64,000 nucleotides of DNA from Alitta virens. Lineage: Eukaryota > Annelida > Polychaeta > Phyllodocida > Nereididae. Below are positions 11,901 through 24,110 of the stretch, in pieces. Within the stretch, counting starts at the first letter, position 1. The number at the start of each line of letters is the position of its first letter. Location of the stretch: the NCBI GenBank assembly GCA_932294295.1, contig OW028579.1, positions 29,647,250 through 29,711,249 on the forward strand, given 5' to 3'. A program made the translations under genes and the position numbers. The notes beneath the pieces were generated by a model. It did no database searches. It was not told where the DNA came from and was given only the letters and a program-made list of their open reading frames with translations.

Positions 11901-14900
11901 GCAGTAGCTTTTTTAGCAGATTTATCAATATCTATTACCAAAAAACTAAAACACTATGGCTTTAGAGAGAAATCATTAGACCTACTACTAACAAGGCATT
12001 TAAATAACGGGATTCAATCATGTAAATTATGGCGATATCTCTTCTAATAATTCAATAATCGGTCCATACTTGGGCCCTTGCTTTTTATTATCTATGTAAA
12101 CGACATAGTTAATGTTACTCAACAATTTTAACCATTACTGTATGCAAACGACACTACACTATTCACAAATATAAATTCAGACTTAACAAACAATCCCGAA
12201 ATATTGAATTATGAATTGCACTCAATATCTAACTGGTTAAAAATCAACTCCCTTTAAATGTAGAAAAAATCAAAGCAATATTATTCCACACACCACAAAA
12301 GAAAATACAGCATCCAGACTTTTATTCATTAATGGCATGAAGATAGTATTTGTAGATAGATTGAACTTCTTGGGTTTAGTTATAGACAAACATTTGAAAT
12401 GGCCTCATCACATTGAAGCTATATCAAAGAAAATAGCTAGATCCCTGGAAATCCTGACAAAGATTAAACAACAACTTTCTTTGAACACACTTCTTAAAAT
12501 ATACAATGCTTTAATACATCCCCATCTAAACTACGGATTAATGATATGGGGCTGGAAATCTGATAAATTAATATACTTTGCAGGGGCCCTGTGCTATACT
12601 GACGACATTGTCCTTATTTCACCCACCGCCCCATGCCTGCAGAACGTACTCAAAATAATTTGAGTTTAAACACTGGGAATAGTGGCTTTATTCAATAAAC
12701 AATAAATAATACAATATGCTGAACAATGACAATGATGTCGTCAGCAGTATTACAAGACTGGCAACAACAACAAATAGATCAATCATAGGTGGCAACTGTG
12801 AAATTACTCATAAAAGAGTCAAAAAAGTTAAGAGACAAAATTTGGCCATTGAAGAGGCATGTACTGTGCAAGCCATCCGTGATGTCAGAGAGCTGAATAT
12901 TGACTTTATTTCGAACAGTGAAAGTGATACTCTTTTAATGAAATTGTGTACAAAATAAATCACATTTTAAAAATTCTTTTGTGTTATTTCATTATAATGT
13001 AATATTGTTAGACCATTGTAAGTTTTTTTAACGATGAGTATGAAATAAAATACATAAATTAGACATGGCATGCAAGTCAAACTTTACTCGTTGGAACATT
13101 GTCTCCCATACCCTTGGGCAATTGCTTAAACAATTTGGATAAATGTAAAGCAATTGCTTTGTACAGTTGTATTACCAAACAAACTTCATCAGAAAGCAGA
13201 GAAATCCCTTGCACACAATATGGGTTCAAGTGCAAAAGGTCAACTTCACTCTGTACCTTTCTGATATCTGGAATTGCTAATACGGTAAGTTTATTTGTGA
13301 AGGCAGTGCTGTTTACACCTGTCTGTTAGACATGTCAAAAGCATTCGACAGAGTGGATTACGTTAACCTGTCCAGTATTACGCTTGCAAGAAATATCAAT
13401 CCTTTATATGTTCGATGTCGTATGTACATGTATCTTAATCAGATGTTCTGGATTATGTGGGGCGATACTGCTTCTGCCAACTTCAGAGTTACCAATGGTG
13501 TGAAACAGGGTGGGGTCTTATCACCACTGTTCTATTGCATATATATTGACAACCAACAAACAACTAAGAGAAAATTTGCATGGATGTTATATTGGCCCAT
13601 ACTTTGCAGGGGCCCTGTGCTATACTGACGACATTGTCCTTATTTCACCCACGGCCCCATGCCTGCAGAACGTACTCAAAATAATTTGAGTTTAAACACG
13701 GGTAAAAGTCAGTTCATTATCTTTTGGAATTCATCAAAACTGACAAACTACCATTAATTTGAATGGTCTCAATATAATGTAGCTTATTATGATGCTTGTG
13801 TGGCATTGTGTAAATCAAATAGAAAATAATTTTTTTGTTGTAGCCCAAAATGACCATATAGTGTAATTCACTAGATTTTCTGTCAGAGCTTTAAATGCAC
13901 TGTCAGACAGTTTTTGTACCAACAAAAAAAGCTTTCCAAAATTAAAGAAAATGCTTCTCACTGATGAATTCGACATCTCAAACTGTCTAGATTGTACAAA
14001 ATTAGAAATTATTGCCGGAATTTAGTACATTGACTTTGTTCACATTTTAGCTAATTATTCATTGCAACATGATGGAGAGCGCCGCCGATTCGTTAATTCA
14101 CAGTCATTTTATGAAAAATTTAGGTCAGCGAGACACCTACACAATTTAATTGTAACTAATTGCTATTAGACTAGCGCGGTTTCACAACATAGGGAAATCC
14201 TGCCAAAACCGTTTTAACATGCGCTTTGATAGTTTTGGGAATAGGTCAATAATATTTACTCCATTTGAACCGCAGTACAAAAGCGCACATCTCAAACCAA
14301 ATTTGGTCCAAATCAGATCAGTGGAAGCTGAAAAAACGCTGGTTTTAGTACAATATCAGGCCTCTCAAAATCCGTGATTTTTGGACGTCGTACTCGTACA
14401 AATTGTCCACACACAATTCGACTGACATGATACAGGAAAAAAAATTTTTACGGCTGTTGTTTTTGAAACGAACCCTTGTTTTCGTTTTATACTGATAATA
14501 AAATTGTTTAAATATAATAAATATATTACATTAGTGCTACTCAACACATTTGAGAGCTAAAAATGTATTTTTTCGATATATTAAAAGCTATTAAATGCAT
14601 GCAGGGTGGCGCACCTGTCACTTCACTGCAGCTCCATCTGTGAAAATATAATCTCCAACGTTTTACAAAATATTATTGGCCGTGCTTCATGGTATATAAT
14701 GTATACCCTTGTCTTAATAACTTAATTGCACTTTACATCTGCATTTATTACAGGCTTGATTAATTGGTCAGTATCCCAGTTTGATTTTGATTTGGTTTGA
14801 GCAAATTCAAAAGAGTATATATACGTACATACATAGATGTAGAAGCAAATAAATAGTATAACAACTCCACTTCAGCCTATTAGTCGGGTACCTTAGAATT

Positions 14901-17030
14901 ACATGTAATTGAACACTATTGAGCAATAATGCCAATATGTGAGTCTTTAAAAAAATAGAAAAAGCAGATCACTTACAATAATGTCAAGTGGCTGTGGTGA
15001 AGGTTTTTTTTTTTTTTTTTTCTGTTTTGCCATGTTTTGCCCGAAGTCAAATAGGCTTAGATAATTACATTATTATTTAGCTGAAAATGTAAATAATTAT
15101 AATTGGCAGGTTTAAATTATGTTAAATATTCAAGAAATGTAGTTTATTGTGACGGTTCTGTAATAACTAAATTTTACCAATCTAATTATAGTCACATGAA
15201 CTCCATAAATAGGCCTAATGCTTGGAGTTATTAAATTATATGACATGCAATTTTTGATGACCAGAAATATTTCTCCTCACTTGAAAAAAAAAAATTACAT
15301 CCTTGTTTACGGCTGAACTTGAATTAAACCTCCTATAGTGGAGATTTACAGGAATTTTTTTTTTTTAATACCAGAAAGTTCATCAGATCAGTGGCATGTT
15401 TCATCAGACAAGTAAACGTTTCTGGATTTATTTATTTGTTAGATATAGCAGGCTAGTAGCAGCTACACATATGAGTGGTGGGGGGGGGGGATAAATAATA
15501 ATTACCACTCTATTTACTACTTTCATGTCTACAAATTTCAAGTATTTCATCAAGTTGGTAGCTGAATTATAAAGCTGGTTGAACTTGGTAGTTCATCCAT
15601 ATTTATTACCCATTTCTCTGCTTCATTGATTGGCAATAGAATAGAGTGTAAAATCTCAACTCCGTATTTTACAACTCTGTTTGCCATTTAGGTAGTAGGC
15701 CTAAATGGAGTTGTAAACTCATGTGCAACTTTGTTTTCAGCAGAAAATCAGGACGTTTCAAAAATGCATTATTTAACCAACAATTTCAAGAAAAATAAAA
15801 TATTTAAGCGTGGCTATACACTTGCTTTTCTGCGCCCATGAAGTAAGGTTAGAGTGAAGAAAAACTGAAATAAGCTTTTTCTGCAAAGTATTACCACAAT
15901 GGCCACATGTATGAAAATGGCATCAAAGTATAATTTTAGTAAATCACACCTCAGGACTGCGGCCTCTCATGCACATTGCATTATCATATTAAAAAAACAT
16001 TACGAACCGACGACGTTAATGACGTTCGTTTATACCTCGTTTTCATGTAAACAAATCGGCAATTTTTGATGGCATGAAAAATTAAATGATAGGGTATGTT
16101 TATTAATTTTATAGAGATATGGTGAACCTTGCAAGGCCCTGATGCCATTCAATCAGTTTTTAGAAGACTGTCATATTGAGTGACAATGCAGCTTTCAAAT
16201 ATATCTGCAGGTTTAGGGATTTCTTTGCTTAAAAGCTCCAAGTGCTGTCTGTCAAAATTACTATTTTTTAAAACATCATGAAAATATTGAAAATCACCTT
16301 ATTTGGTCAAGGCACGCTACACTCGGCGACACTGAATTTCGCCGTGACCCCCCTAAAACTAAAATTAACACCTTTAAGATGGCTGCCGCCGTGTTAGAAC
16401 ACCGGCAATGAGATAAACAATTAATTTTCTAGCAATTCAAGACCTTGCAATGTGTATAATCATGTTTTAGGGGGGTGGCGAATCTCAATGTCGTGGCGAA
16501 ATTCACTGTCGCCGCGTGTAAATAAAAGAAATCAAGACCAAAAGATTGGAAATACAATAGAAATGGCATCATCACCCATTGTTGAGTATTGTGACGTCAT
16601 CACTTGGTTTGTTACATATAGGCCTATTGGATTTTTGATTGATGGCAAATTAAATACTACCGTAAAGGAGGGTATTATCGACAGGGCGGGTATTTTCAAA
16701 ACTTGAATTAGTTTACAAGTTAAGAAAAAAAAAATGTTAACATTTTAATGTGAGTGTCGAAAATACCCACCCTGTCGATAATACAGTAGGTGGAGTTTAT
16801 TTATTTTTATAGAGAGATAGTGAACCCAGCAAGGCTCTTGATGGTAGGTAATCAGTATTAAGAAGACAATGGAGTGAATGCAATAAATGTTTGCAATAGA
16901 TATCTACATTTTTTCCATTGTCATAATGAGTGACAATTCAAATTAAAAGTGAATTTTCTTTTAAAGAAAAAGGTAAAATCTTACCAGCCACTAGTCCAAT
17001 GGTGATAAAAACAACCGTAAAAATTTCCAT
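5969..17030 (-). CDS. Gene A: secreted cysteine-rich protein, paralog of gene B (4 exons, 263 residues)
   Basis: Exons on the minus strand: 17030-16985, 11362-11236, 9826-9696 and 6456-5969 (792 bases including stop). Introns begin GT and end AG, and the phases are 1, 2 and 1. Exon 1 is a start codon plus a hydrophobic signal peptide (MEIFTVVFITIGLVAG). Exons 2-3 make a cysteine-rich module with CxHxxWExPGGG, a GHYFISNETCKGRPVYY motif and WYCSGKTC. Exon 4 encodes the rest: ADGNNETC, VVVILNG, a cluster CTPVCGDEV..CDLKCECPPGGC, and a C-terminal VCEIEM. The ADG..TC start and CEIEM end recall divergent discoidin/fucolectin-type beta domains; this is inference by eye. Intron 1 (5.6 kb) and intron 3 (3.2 kb) are full of repeats. 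The gene has the same exon phases as gene B, so the two arose by tandem duplication. Likely an extracellular, possibly ligand-binding, protein. Confidence 0.82.
6480..6615. repeat. Degenerate tandem repeat of a TATTGATTG(C/T)ATA unit
   Basis: In gene A intron 3, directly after the exon 4 acceptor region on the plus-strand map. Units such as TATTGATTGTATA and CATATTGATTGCATATTGATT repeat about ten times with drift. Confidence 0.8.
6620..8410. other. Gene A intron 3, no further gene seen
   Basis: Non-coding, AT-rich sequence. The only internal structure noticed is a 22-base direct repeat GCTAGAACTGTTTTACTGTCTA near 7870 and 7908. Confidence 0.5.
8420..8590. repeat. Hairpin/MITE-like inverted repeat
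   Basis: The left arm around 8440-8485 (TTCATACAATATAGACCTTTAAGG) pairs imperfectly with the right arm around 8525-8570 (CTTAAAGGTTTATTTTGTATGGAA), and the loop AAATACAAGTAAATA also pairs with itself. This is the shape of a short foldback element in gene A intron 3. Confidence 0.6.
10740..10870. repeat. Degenerate GCACTAGGTATAGGGA tandem repeat
   Basis: Units AGGTATAGGAAGCACT, AGGTATAGGGAGCACT, AGGTGTATGAAGTGCT, AGGTATAGGGAGTGCT and AGGCACAGGGAGTGCC follow one another in gene A intron 2. A run of about 17 guanines with one C follows near 10890. Confidence 0.8.
12060..12580 (+). mobile_element. Non-LTR retrotransposon fragment, CR1/Rex-like RT with LYANDTTLF
   Basis: Broken translation gives LLFIIYVNDIVN, then LLYANDTTLFTN in place of the YADD box, then LNFLGLVIDKHLKWPHHIEAI and IYNALIHPHLNYGLMIWG. 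This is the order expected from RT palm to thumb. Several stops interrupt it. It lies in gene A intron 1 in opposite orientation to the gene. Confidence 0.8.
12578..12675 (+). mobile_element. Duplicated RT palm fragment (YTDDIVLISPT), copy 1
   Basis: About 98 bases that recur at 13604-13700 with nearly no change. Translation holds GALCYTDDIVLISPT, an RT catalytic box from another retrotransposon family. Here it is fused in frame to the end of the CR1-like fragment. Confidence 0.8.
13320..13730 (+). mobile_element. Non-LTR RT fragment with YTDD box, copy 2
   Basis: Translation reads LDMSKAFDRVDYVNL, NGVKQGGVLSPLFYCIYIDN and, after a frameshift near 13600, GALCYTDDIVLISPT. These are RT motifs in correct order with normal spacing, so this copy is the natural context of the duplicated box. 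Confidence 0.8.
13740..16310. other. Gene A intron 1, no gene seen
   Basis: AT-rich sequence with short homopolymer runs (T-run near 15007, G-run near 15480). No open frame with a recognisable domain. It has the look of decayed repeats. Confidence 0.5.
16318..16520. mobile_element. MITE family 2, copy 1 (long TIRs)
   Basis: The left end TACACTCGGCGACACTGAAT and right end ATTCACTGTCGCCGCGTGTA are inverted repeats. The inverted match continues inward through GCCACCCCCCTAAAAC, giving arms of roughly 50 bases. A second copy in the opposite orientation lies at 42822-43039. No coding capacity. Confidence 0.85.
16673..16784. mobile_element. Short palindromic MITE (family 3)
   Basis: The arm TATTATCGACAGGGCGGGTA continuing to TTTTC is matched by its reverse complement at about 16759-16783 with one mismatch. 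It lies 150 bases from the family 2 MITE in gene A intron 1. Confidence 0.75.
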
Positions 17031-17779
17031 TTCCACGGAAAAAATCTTCAACAATCTGCTTCTCAGCTAGTTTGAACCTGATTTGAATTCTTATGCTAAA
17101 TGACGATAACTTCTGACAAATAATTGGGTATAATTCTATGGACAACAATTGTACAGCATAACGTTACAGCAATAGTGACAATATGTACTTTGGTACAACT
17201 ATCAAGTCAAGAGATAATAGACTGGTAAATATTTGATCAGTATGGATTCAAGCCTTCAGATAAAAAGTGGCTTGCAACAGATTAGTGTACTTTTTCTTCT
17301 CCAGTTGTAATTATTCTGTACGCACCAACCTTTCGTGTGCCAATGCATAAATGTTACCTGTATCATTTGAAACCTTTAAATTATATGTAGAGATTAGGTG
17401 ATCGAAACTATGTGATTTCGCTGTCATAGAATATGTATTTAAGTAGTTACTGAGCCTGTTTATATGTAAGTTATTGATTTAATAAATTTAGTTAATAATT
17501 AGTAGCATGTTAATTTTAAATGCCAGAGAAGCAAAAAAGCAATTTATAATTCATTTAAGACGCTAGAAGCATGGGGGACATGTGAGCTCATACTTTGCAG
17601 TTCTTTTGGGTTCGATGTTGTCAGAGGGATGGTGAATTATAGGGCCTTAATGCTTACCATGTTTAGCAAGTATAAATTCCCATTCGTTATCACGTACGAT
17701 ACTCAGCTCTAGGCACATGCAGGTCACTCAAATGTTGATGCTTAGATCTAGAGCTTTATGTGCTATAACCAACCTACTC

Positions 17780-20000
17780 ATTGTCTCTTTCTGGCCCAGG
17801 GCAGACAGGTAACCTGCCCAAGGGTAAAAAGTTTGGCCAACAGCAACTCCAGTCCCAGACCCAATCTCAAGTATCAGATGAAACCTGTTTCCGATTTCAA
17901 GACGATTCTTGCAGGTCAGGGGTCAGATGTAAAATAAAGCACCTATGTATGGGATGTGGCAGTTAGCAGGGATTCCAGTCCTGTGTCTGATGCAGCAAAT
18001 CTGCAGTAAATCCAAAATAAAGGGTATTGGCAGAGAATGTACAAAAAAACTGAATCTTTTTTTTTATCAATGATCTCTAAGGTCATTAACCATGACCTGG
18101 CTCAGGGTAGGCTGTACGGTCCATTCACCAGCCCTCCCTACCCTATGTAGTCTCCCCGCTGGGAGCATTTATGAAGAGAGATGGAAGTAAAATCTGTCTC
18201 TTTCATGAACTTTAATTCATGAACTTTCATTCCCACCTCTTAGATCTGTTAATGCTGATATAGATGCAGATGCATGATGTATCAGTTGAAGATGCGGTCA
18301 ATTGTTATAATAGATTCCCTGTACGCTATATGGCTAAACTTGATTTGGGAGGCGACTGGCGGTCCACCCCTGCCCTCCATCTATCATCTATCTTTGACCA
18401 TTTTGCAGGCGCACTTCAGGCCTTCATGTGGTATGAGGGGGTCTGTTCAGAGGTCGTCCGATATGTAGATGATATTCTAGTTGATGCCTGATCTGAGAGC
18501 AGAATTTAGATCTTATCCTCACATCTGCAGCGAGGCTGGCTTTGCAGTTCAAGCCAGCAAGGTCTCTAGCCCAGCTAGAGTGGTCGAATTTCTAGGCATT
18601 GTCATTAATGTAGAACGCTTTGAACTCCGTATCTCTGAAGAGCGCACCTCAGAGAATAGGGCCATTCTCATAGGGTGGTGCTCAAAGTGAGTAAGCACTA
18701 AACGTGAGCTTCAAAGCCTCGCAGGAAAGCTTGCGTTTGTCACCAGGGTCGTGCGGTTAGGTTGTGCTTTTCCTTGAGCGTCTCCTTGGTCTGTCTGAGA
18801 GAGCCAATCAACTTTGCCATAAAGTCCGCCTATCTACTGAAGCTAGTGCAGACATTGCATGATGGGAACAGTGTGTAGATGGTGTACAGTTGTTTAAAAT
18901 TGATTGGTCGGTTGGTGAAGTCTATCACTTGCACACAGATGCGAGTGATCATGGTATTATGAGGCAGTCCTTGAGCGTCACTGGTTTGCAATGAAGTATG
19001 CTGGGGTTTGTGGTGACTTGTTCTCATATTTGATTAAGGCACTGGCCACATGGGTCAAGGACCTCTCTAGGGCCTAGGTCATTTTCCACAACGACAATGC
19101 GGCAGTATGTGGCATACTCAAAAAATGGTACAGCCCTGTTTCAGAATTAATGGAATTTGTTAGACATTGATGTCCTTTGATTAAAAGATATGCTGTTGCA
19201 GTGGCAGTGGTCTATATCACCACCAATGATAATGTAGATACAGACCTTTTGGGTCAATGAAAGATTGATGATTTTGTTGCTCGAAATGGTAACTGTGTCC
19301 CTGTGCATGTATGGCCCGCAGAGGTCAGCTATTTCGAGAGGTTGATTTAGTTTCTTCATTATTTTCAGATCTCGATCGTAGAGTGGTCGGCCTGGTAACC
19401 TCAGGACTAGCCTTCAACTCTCGCAAGTCCTACTATGTTGCTCTCTCCAGGTATTTGATGTTTACTCAGATTTATTCTCTCGATCCTCTCTCTCTCTCTT
19501 ACTGAGCTATCAGCACTAAGTTTCAATGCATATCTGTCTGCATCTCGTTTAGCCCTATCTACTATCAGGGTTTATTTGTCAGAGGTCAGGGCCTGGCTTA
19601 TATTTCTTGGGTGTCACCCACGTGGGCTTTGAGGTCTGTCGAGCGTTCTGCCTCCTCTCCAACTCAGGCCAAACCAGTCTCGTGTTCTATGCTGGCTCGT
19701 GTCTACTCTGTTGTTACTATAATTATGATAACCTTATGCTGTTCAGCGCCATGACTCTAGCGTATTTTGGATGTATGTGCTCAGCTGAATATATTTATAA
19801 TCCCACTGTCACTCCCCCTCTTCTCCCGGGTGCTATATCCTTTTGTTATACCTCAGTTCCTTGTGTTAGTCAAGGTTACATTATCTAAAACATCATTTAA
19901 AGGTTTCCTGGTTATTATTGGCTGTTCTGGTATACATGTCTGTGCCCTTTGTAGTAGCTACAAGTCCCCTGTCCACAGGACAGGGTTACAACGTCCTAGA
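17780..20000 (+). mobile_element. DIRS-like tyrosine-recombinase retroelement, degraded, first part
   Basis: Three coding zones occur in the usual DIRS order. First, a Gag-like zinc-finger stretch CFRFQDDSCRSGVRCKIKH (17850-17945). Second, RT with the box VRYVDDILVDA (18450-18490) followed by VVEFLGIVINVERFELRIS and an RNase H-like stretch near 18850-19140 (HTDASDHG). Third, the front of a tyrosine recombinase: SGLAFNSRKSYYVALSRYL (19390-19450) and LAYFGCMCSAEYIYN (19770-19805), then TLSKTSFKGF. Many stops and shifts show it is inactive. The remaining C-terminal part of the recombinase is displaced to 21480. Confidence 0.82.
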
Positions 20001-21440
20001 TGAAAAAAATTATGGAATTTTGACTTGTGTGGGAACTAGTCTTTTAATATACGTTGCCACACAAAATACACCTGGTCTAGGGTTAGACATACCTTTTTTC
20101 TATTGTATCGTGCTAATATATGGTTGATTTCTTTCAATTTCAACCAATTTCTGTGCTATTTTCGAATTCACATTTCGTTGATAATGCTTGACAGCCGCTG
20201 GGGGGATTCCCTGCATCAGAATGAAAGCGAGGTGTTCGGAAAACCCTGTTGGACGTCATTGACACAATGTGGCGCCACTGTGCCTGATCAGACTTGTTGA
20301 CATTAAAAATTGGTGAATAATATGCAGTATTTGCTTGAAATTGAATTTAAATCATGTGGATGTTATTTTATAAATATCAAAATGACAGAACCAAGGACTT
20401 GGCAGCATTATTCCGTGTGAATTTTATTTTCCACTAGGGGCGTTGCATGCTTAAACGTCGCCGAAGCCTTCCAGCAAGTTTCGGTGGAACTAGGCGAATG
20501 GGCTATGAAGTCCTTTAAAGTTTTGCCACATTTAGTTTAGGGTATAAGCAATTGGTCATTGTGATATTTTTGATCTTATAATGTCAGACAATATCAGTAT
20601 CTGAATTATTGAGAGGGTTCATGCTGCTGAGCTTGTTCTGAGTGACACACATCACAGAAGTCAAATTTCTGTCTGCTTGCATGGTGTCTCTCGATGCAGA
20701 AAGTTTAGAAATATGAGATTTCCTAGTTACTACACCTCTGAAGCCACAGAAAATATAATATTTGCACAGAATCCTCCTTTAATGCTTTTTATATGTGCAT
20801 ATATATATATCATGGTATTAGATGATAAAAAGGTTAGTTCCAGTTTTGATTCAGCAAGGTCATGAAATTAAAATGGAGAAATATAATAGCATTCCAGATT
20901 GACTTTTTTAATCTACAACTAATCTGGAAATAATCACTTGATTTTCAGGAGGATTGGCCAGTTAATTAAACAGAAACGACAGAAAATTGATCAAAATCCA
21001 AAATGGCACTTTCCGCCTCAAAGTTGTAAATGCTCTACCTTCTTATTAAAAATGAATCTACTTGCCCTATTTTTGGCGGCAAAGGTCAAGAAAGGTGTCT
21101 GAAACACATCTGTATGATCAGTGACATAATCTAATGCTTGTATTGCAAAAGCCGAGATGAAAATCACCAGAAATGTGCATGTGCTATATTTAGATACATA
21201 TTATCTATAATTCTTGAGGAAACAAGAAAATATAGTTATAAAGATAATTTAGGACTATTATTACTTAATTGCAGCTGCATGCGATCGGAGCGAGTTTTTA
21301 TGCCTCACCCTGTATCTGAGTGCGATACAATAGTAAACAGAGCTGTCCTCCTGTACATAACGACGAAATAAAGTATACTAACGTGTTTGTTGAAAAAACT
21401 ATGTCAAAAATTTCAAATTCCAAGAATTCCTTTATAATGC
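20001..21440. mobile_element. Probable insertion splitting the DIRS recombinase
   Basis: About 1.4 kb separates the two halves of the tyrosine recombinase. I recognise no coding sequence or clean terminal repeat in it, so its class is unknown. Inference rests only on the gap within a normally continuous domain. Confidence 0.5.
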
Positions 21441-21479
21441 AGTGTAGGTCGGTTCTGGCTACCTTTGTAGCATGAAGAT

Positions 21480-21746
21480 GTGCATGTCAGCCAGGAGAGC
21501 TTCGGCCCACCAGCCATTATCGACTCCAGCTTATCCAGTTCCATGAAGAAGCTGTTCCTGCTAGCAGGGATTATTGCAGATAATGTCATGCCACATTCAT
21601 TAAGAGCGCTTGTGGCAATGGATGCGGCCTCCATGCAAATGCCCAAGTCTGTGATTCAGGGTCTCGGACGCTGGAAATCCAAGGCCTTTAAGGTTTACGT
21701 TTGGCCCATTGACACACATACTCTCCTTCGCACCAACGTCAACTAA
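21480..21746 (+). mobile_element. DIRS-like element, C-terminal catalytic part of tyrosine recombinase
   Basis: The frame contains MPHSLRALVAMDAASM and VIQGLGRWKSKAFKVYVWP. These hold the HxxR motif and the final tyrosine typical of the DIRS recombinase end. It ends in a stop at 21744-21746 and completes the element begun at 17780. Confidence 0.8.
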
Positions 21747-22333
21747 ACAACTTCATACTGCGAATCTATTAGCTTTACACACGTTCATATTGCTGTTGGG
21801 TTTGAACTTGGGCTTCCACAAGAGCAATCACCTGAGTTGTGTTTTATTTATGTTGGTGTATGTATGTGAGAATGTGTGCAGCCAATAAATGGTGTGTCCT
21901 TTTGTCCATACTTCACATTTGTCTTCTCATTGTCTCTTAACATTAATCTATATAAATCATTTACGATGTTAAATTCATTGCTCTTTATATGTTAAGTGTT
22001 TATTTTATTCACCATGTTTCATGTTCACATAGTCTGTTAGGAAACAGGTCCAGGCTTCACAGCCTTAGGTTTGGTTTATCAAACACAGCTTATGTGTTAT
22101 TGTAACGGGGTAATTTAGCAGAGGATTCTTTGGTTTTTTTGTGCCAGTCAACCGTGTATATAATTAAGTGAAGTTAAACAGGTATCCAGGTTATTATAGA
22201 TAGCTACATGTAATTATATTAGGTGAAAGTTTATTGATTTGGAGGAAAAGCCACCAAAAATGTTGAGTAATTCATAATCCCCTTTTATTGGTTGAAGTGT
22301 ATTTCATTTTGCAACACAAAATAATTCAATAAT

Positions 22334-23107
22334 GTTTAATGTCAACTTAAACTTAAAGCTAAATTGTTGTTAGTGAACATTTTGACAGTCTTTAATAGGA
22401 TGACTATTTACTTTAGCAGGTTTAATGTCAACTTAAACCTAAATCTGAATTGTTGTTGATGAACATTTTGACAGTCTTTAATAGGATGACTATTTACTTT
22501 AGCAGGTTTAATGTCAACTTAAACCTAAAACTGAATTGTTGTTGATGAACATTTTGACAGTCTTTAATTGGATGACTATTTACTTTAGCAGGTTTAATGT
22601 CAACTTAAACCTAAAACTGAATTGTTGTTGATGAACATTTTGACAGTCTTTAATAGGATGACTATTTACTTTAGCAGGTTTAATCAATTAACTTAAACCT
22701 TAAACTGAATTGTTGTTGATGAACATTTTGACAGTCTTTAATAGGATGACTATTTACTTTAGCAGGTTTAATGTCAACTTAAACCTAAAACTGAATTGTT
22801 GTTGGTGAACATTTTGACAGTCTTTAATAGGATGACTATTTACTTTAGCAGGTTTAATGTCAACTTAAACCTAAATCTGAATTGTTGTTGATGAACATTT
22901 TGACAGTCTTTAATAGGATGACTATTTACTTTAGCAGGTTTAATGTCAACTTAAACCTAAAACTGAATTGTTGTTGATGAACATTTTGACAGTCTTTAAT
23001 AGGATGACTATTTACTTTAGCAGGTTTAATGTCAACTTAAACCTAAAACTGAATTGTTGTTGGTGAACATTTTGACAGTCTTTAATAGGATGACTATTTA
23101 CTTTAGC
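22334..23107. repeat. 86-bp minisatellite, nine tandem copies
   Basis: Units begin GTTTAATGTCAACTTAAACC and end CTATTTACTTTAGCAG. Starts at 22334, 22420 and 22506 give an exact 86-base period, and nine units end at 23107. Units differ by single substitutions; one has AATCAATTAACTT in place of AATGTCAACTT. It lies between genes A and B. Confidence 0.95.
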
Positions 23108-23109
23108 AG

Positions 23110-24100
23110 GATCTTGTATGGCTGAATGCTAAATACAGAACATGCATCATTATACGTTTATGGCAGTAAAAGCTGCATGGAGTGATTAAACAAAATACAA
23201 AAATTGAAAACTCCAATTTTATCATGAACGGAAAAAATTTTAAAGGAGTTAAATGTGTATTTCAACATTGTGGCTGTAAAACAATTTTTCTGGCTGGCTG
23301 CATTCAAAAGCTTGTGTTTAAGTCTGAGTCTAAAGGGAATCAATTATTATATGTTGCATAAATATACAATATTTTTGTAAAAAAAGTATGCATATTTTGT
23401 TATGACAACATTGGTAGCTTTTTATATATATATATATATATATATAAGTGACTCTATTTCTATCAGAATTTCATGCAAAATAAATGTTTCGCTTTCACAA
23501 GCTAGACCCCTATTTGATGAACCGTCAAGCTGTGGCTGCAGCAGGCTACAATGAAAATATTGAATTCTTACTGAATTCTGAATGGCATTTAATCTCAGAT
23601 ATGGGTTAACACTAATCACCTTTATTCTGATGTGGGGTTTGCCTTAAGCCAACTCCTAACAATCTCCGCTAGAGGGCGTTCCTACTAGCTATAGTTTATG
23701 GAAAGTACTGTATTACTTAAATTTTTTTCTTTCATTCATGAAAAATAGCTATAAATCATGTAGATCATTTGTTACTTATTAATGGTAAATAAGAAAACTA
23801 AAAAATCAAAACATAAAAAGGTGGTTCATTTTATATACTCATTTTATCATTTAATAATGATTTAGCATTATTTCGGTATTTCATTCACCCAGTTTCATCA
23901 AACTAAATAAATTTTCCCTGTACATGGAATGATTGGATAGCAACGTATTAAGCATTTGATGATATTTTATTAATGCTTACTTTTGTTTATTTGTTGCTAA
24001 TGAATGGAAAACAGTATATAGTATATGTCACTTTTAGCCATATTTGGCTGAAACTTGAATGGTCATGATTTAACACATGGTGAACCAACTTCTTACATTA
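23110..24100. other. Intergenic between the minisatellite and gene B
   Basis: No gene seen. A (TA)n run lies near 23424-23446. On the minus strand two AATAAA hexamers (23966-23971 and 23986-23991) sit about 120-145 bases beyond the gene B stop and are candidate polyadenylation signals. Confidence 0.5.
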
Positions 24101-24110
24101 GACTGCTAAG

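Noticed and set aside
22334..23107. CRISPR-like array
   Set aside because: The 86-base units are contiguous without unique spacers, and the genome is eukaryotic. It is a minisatellite.
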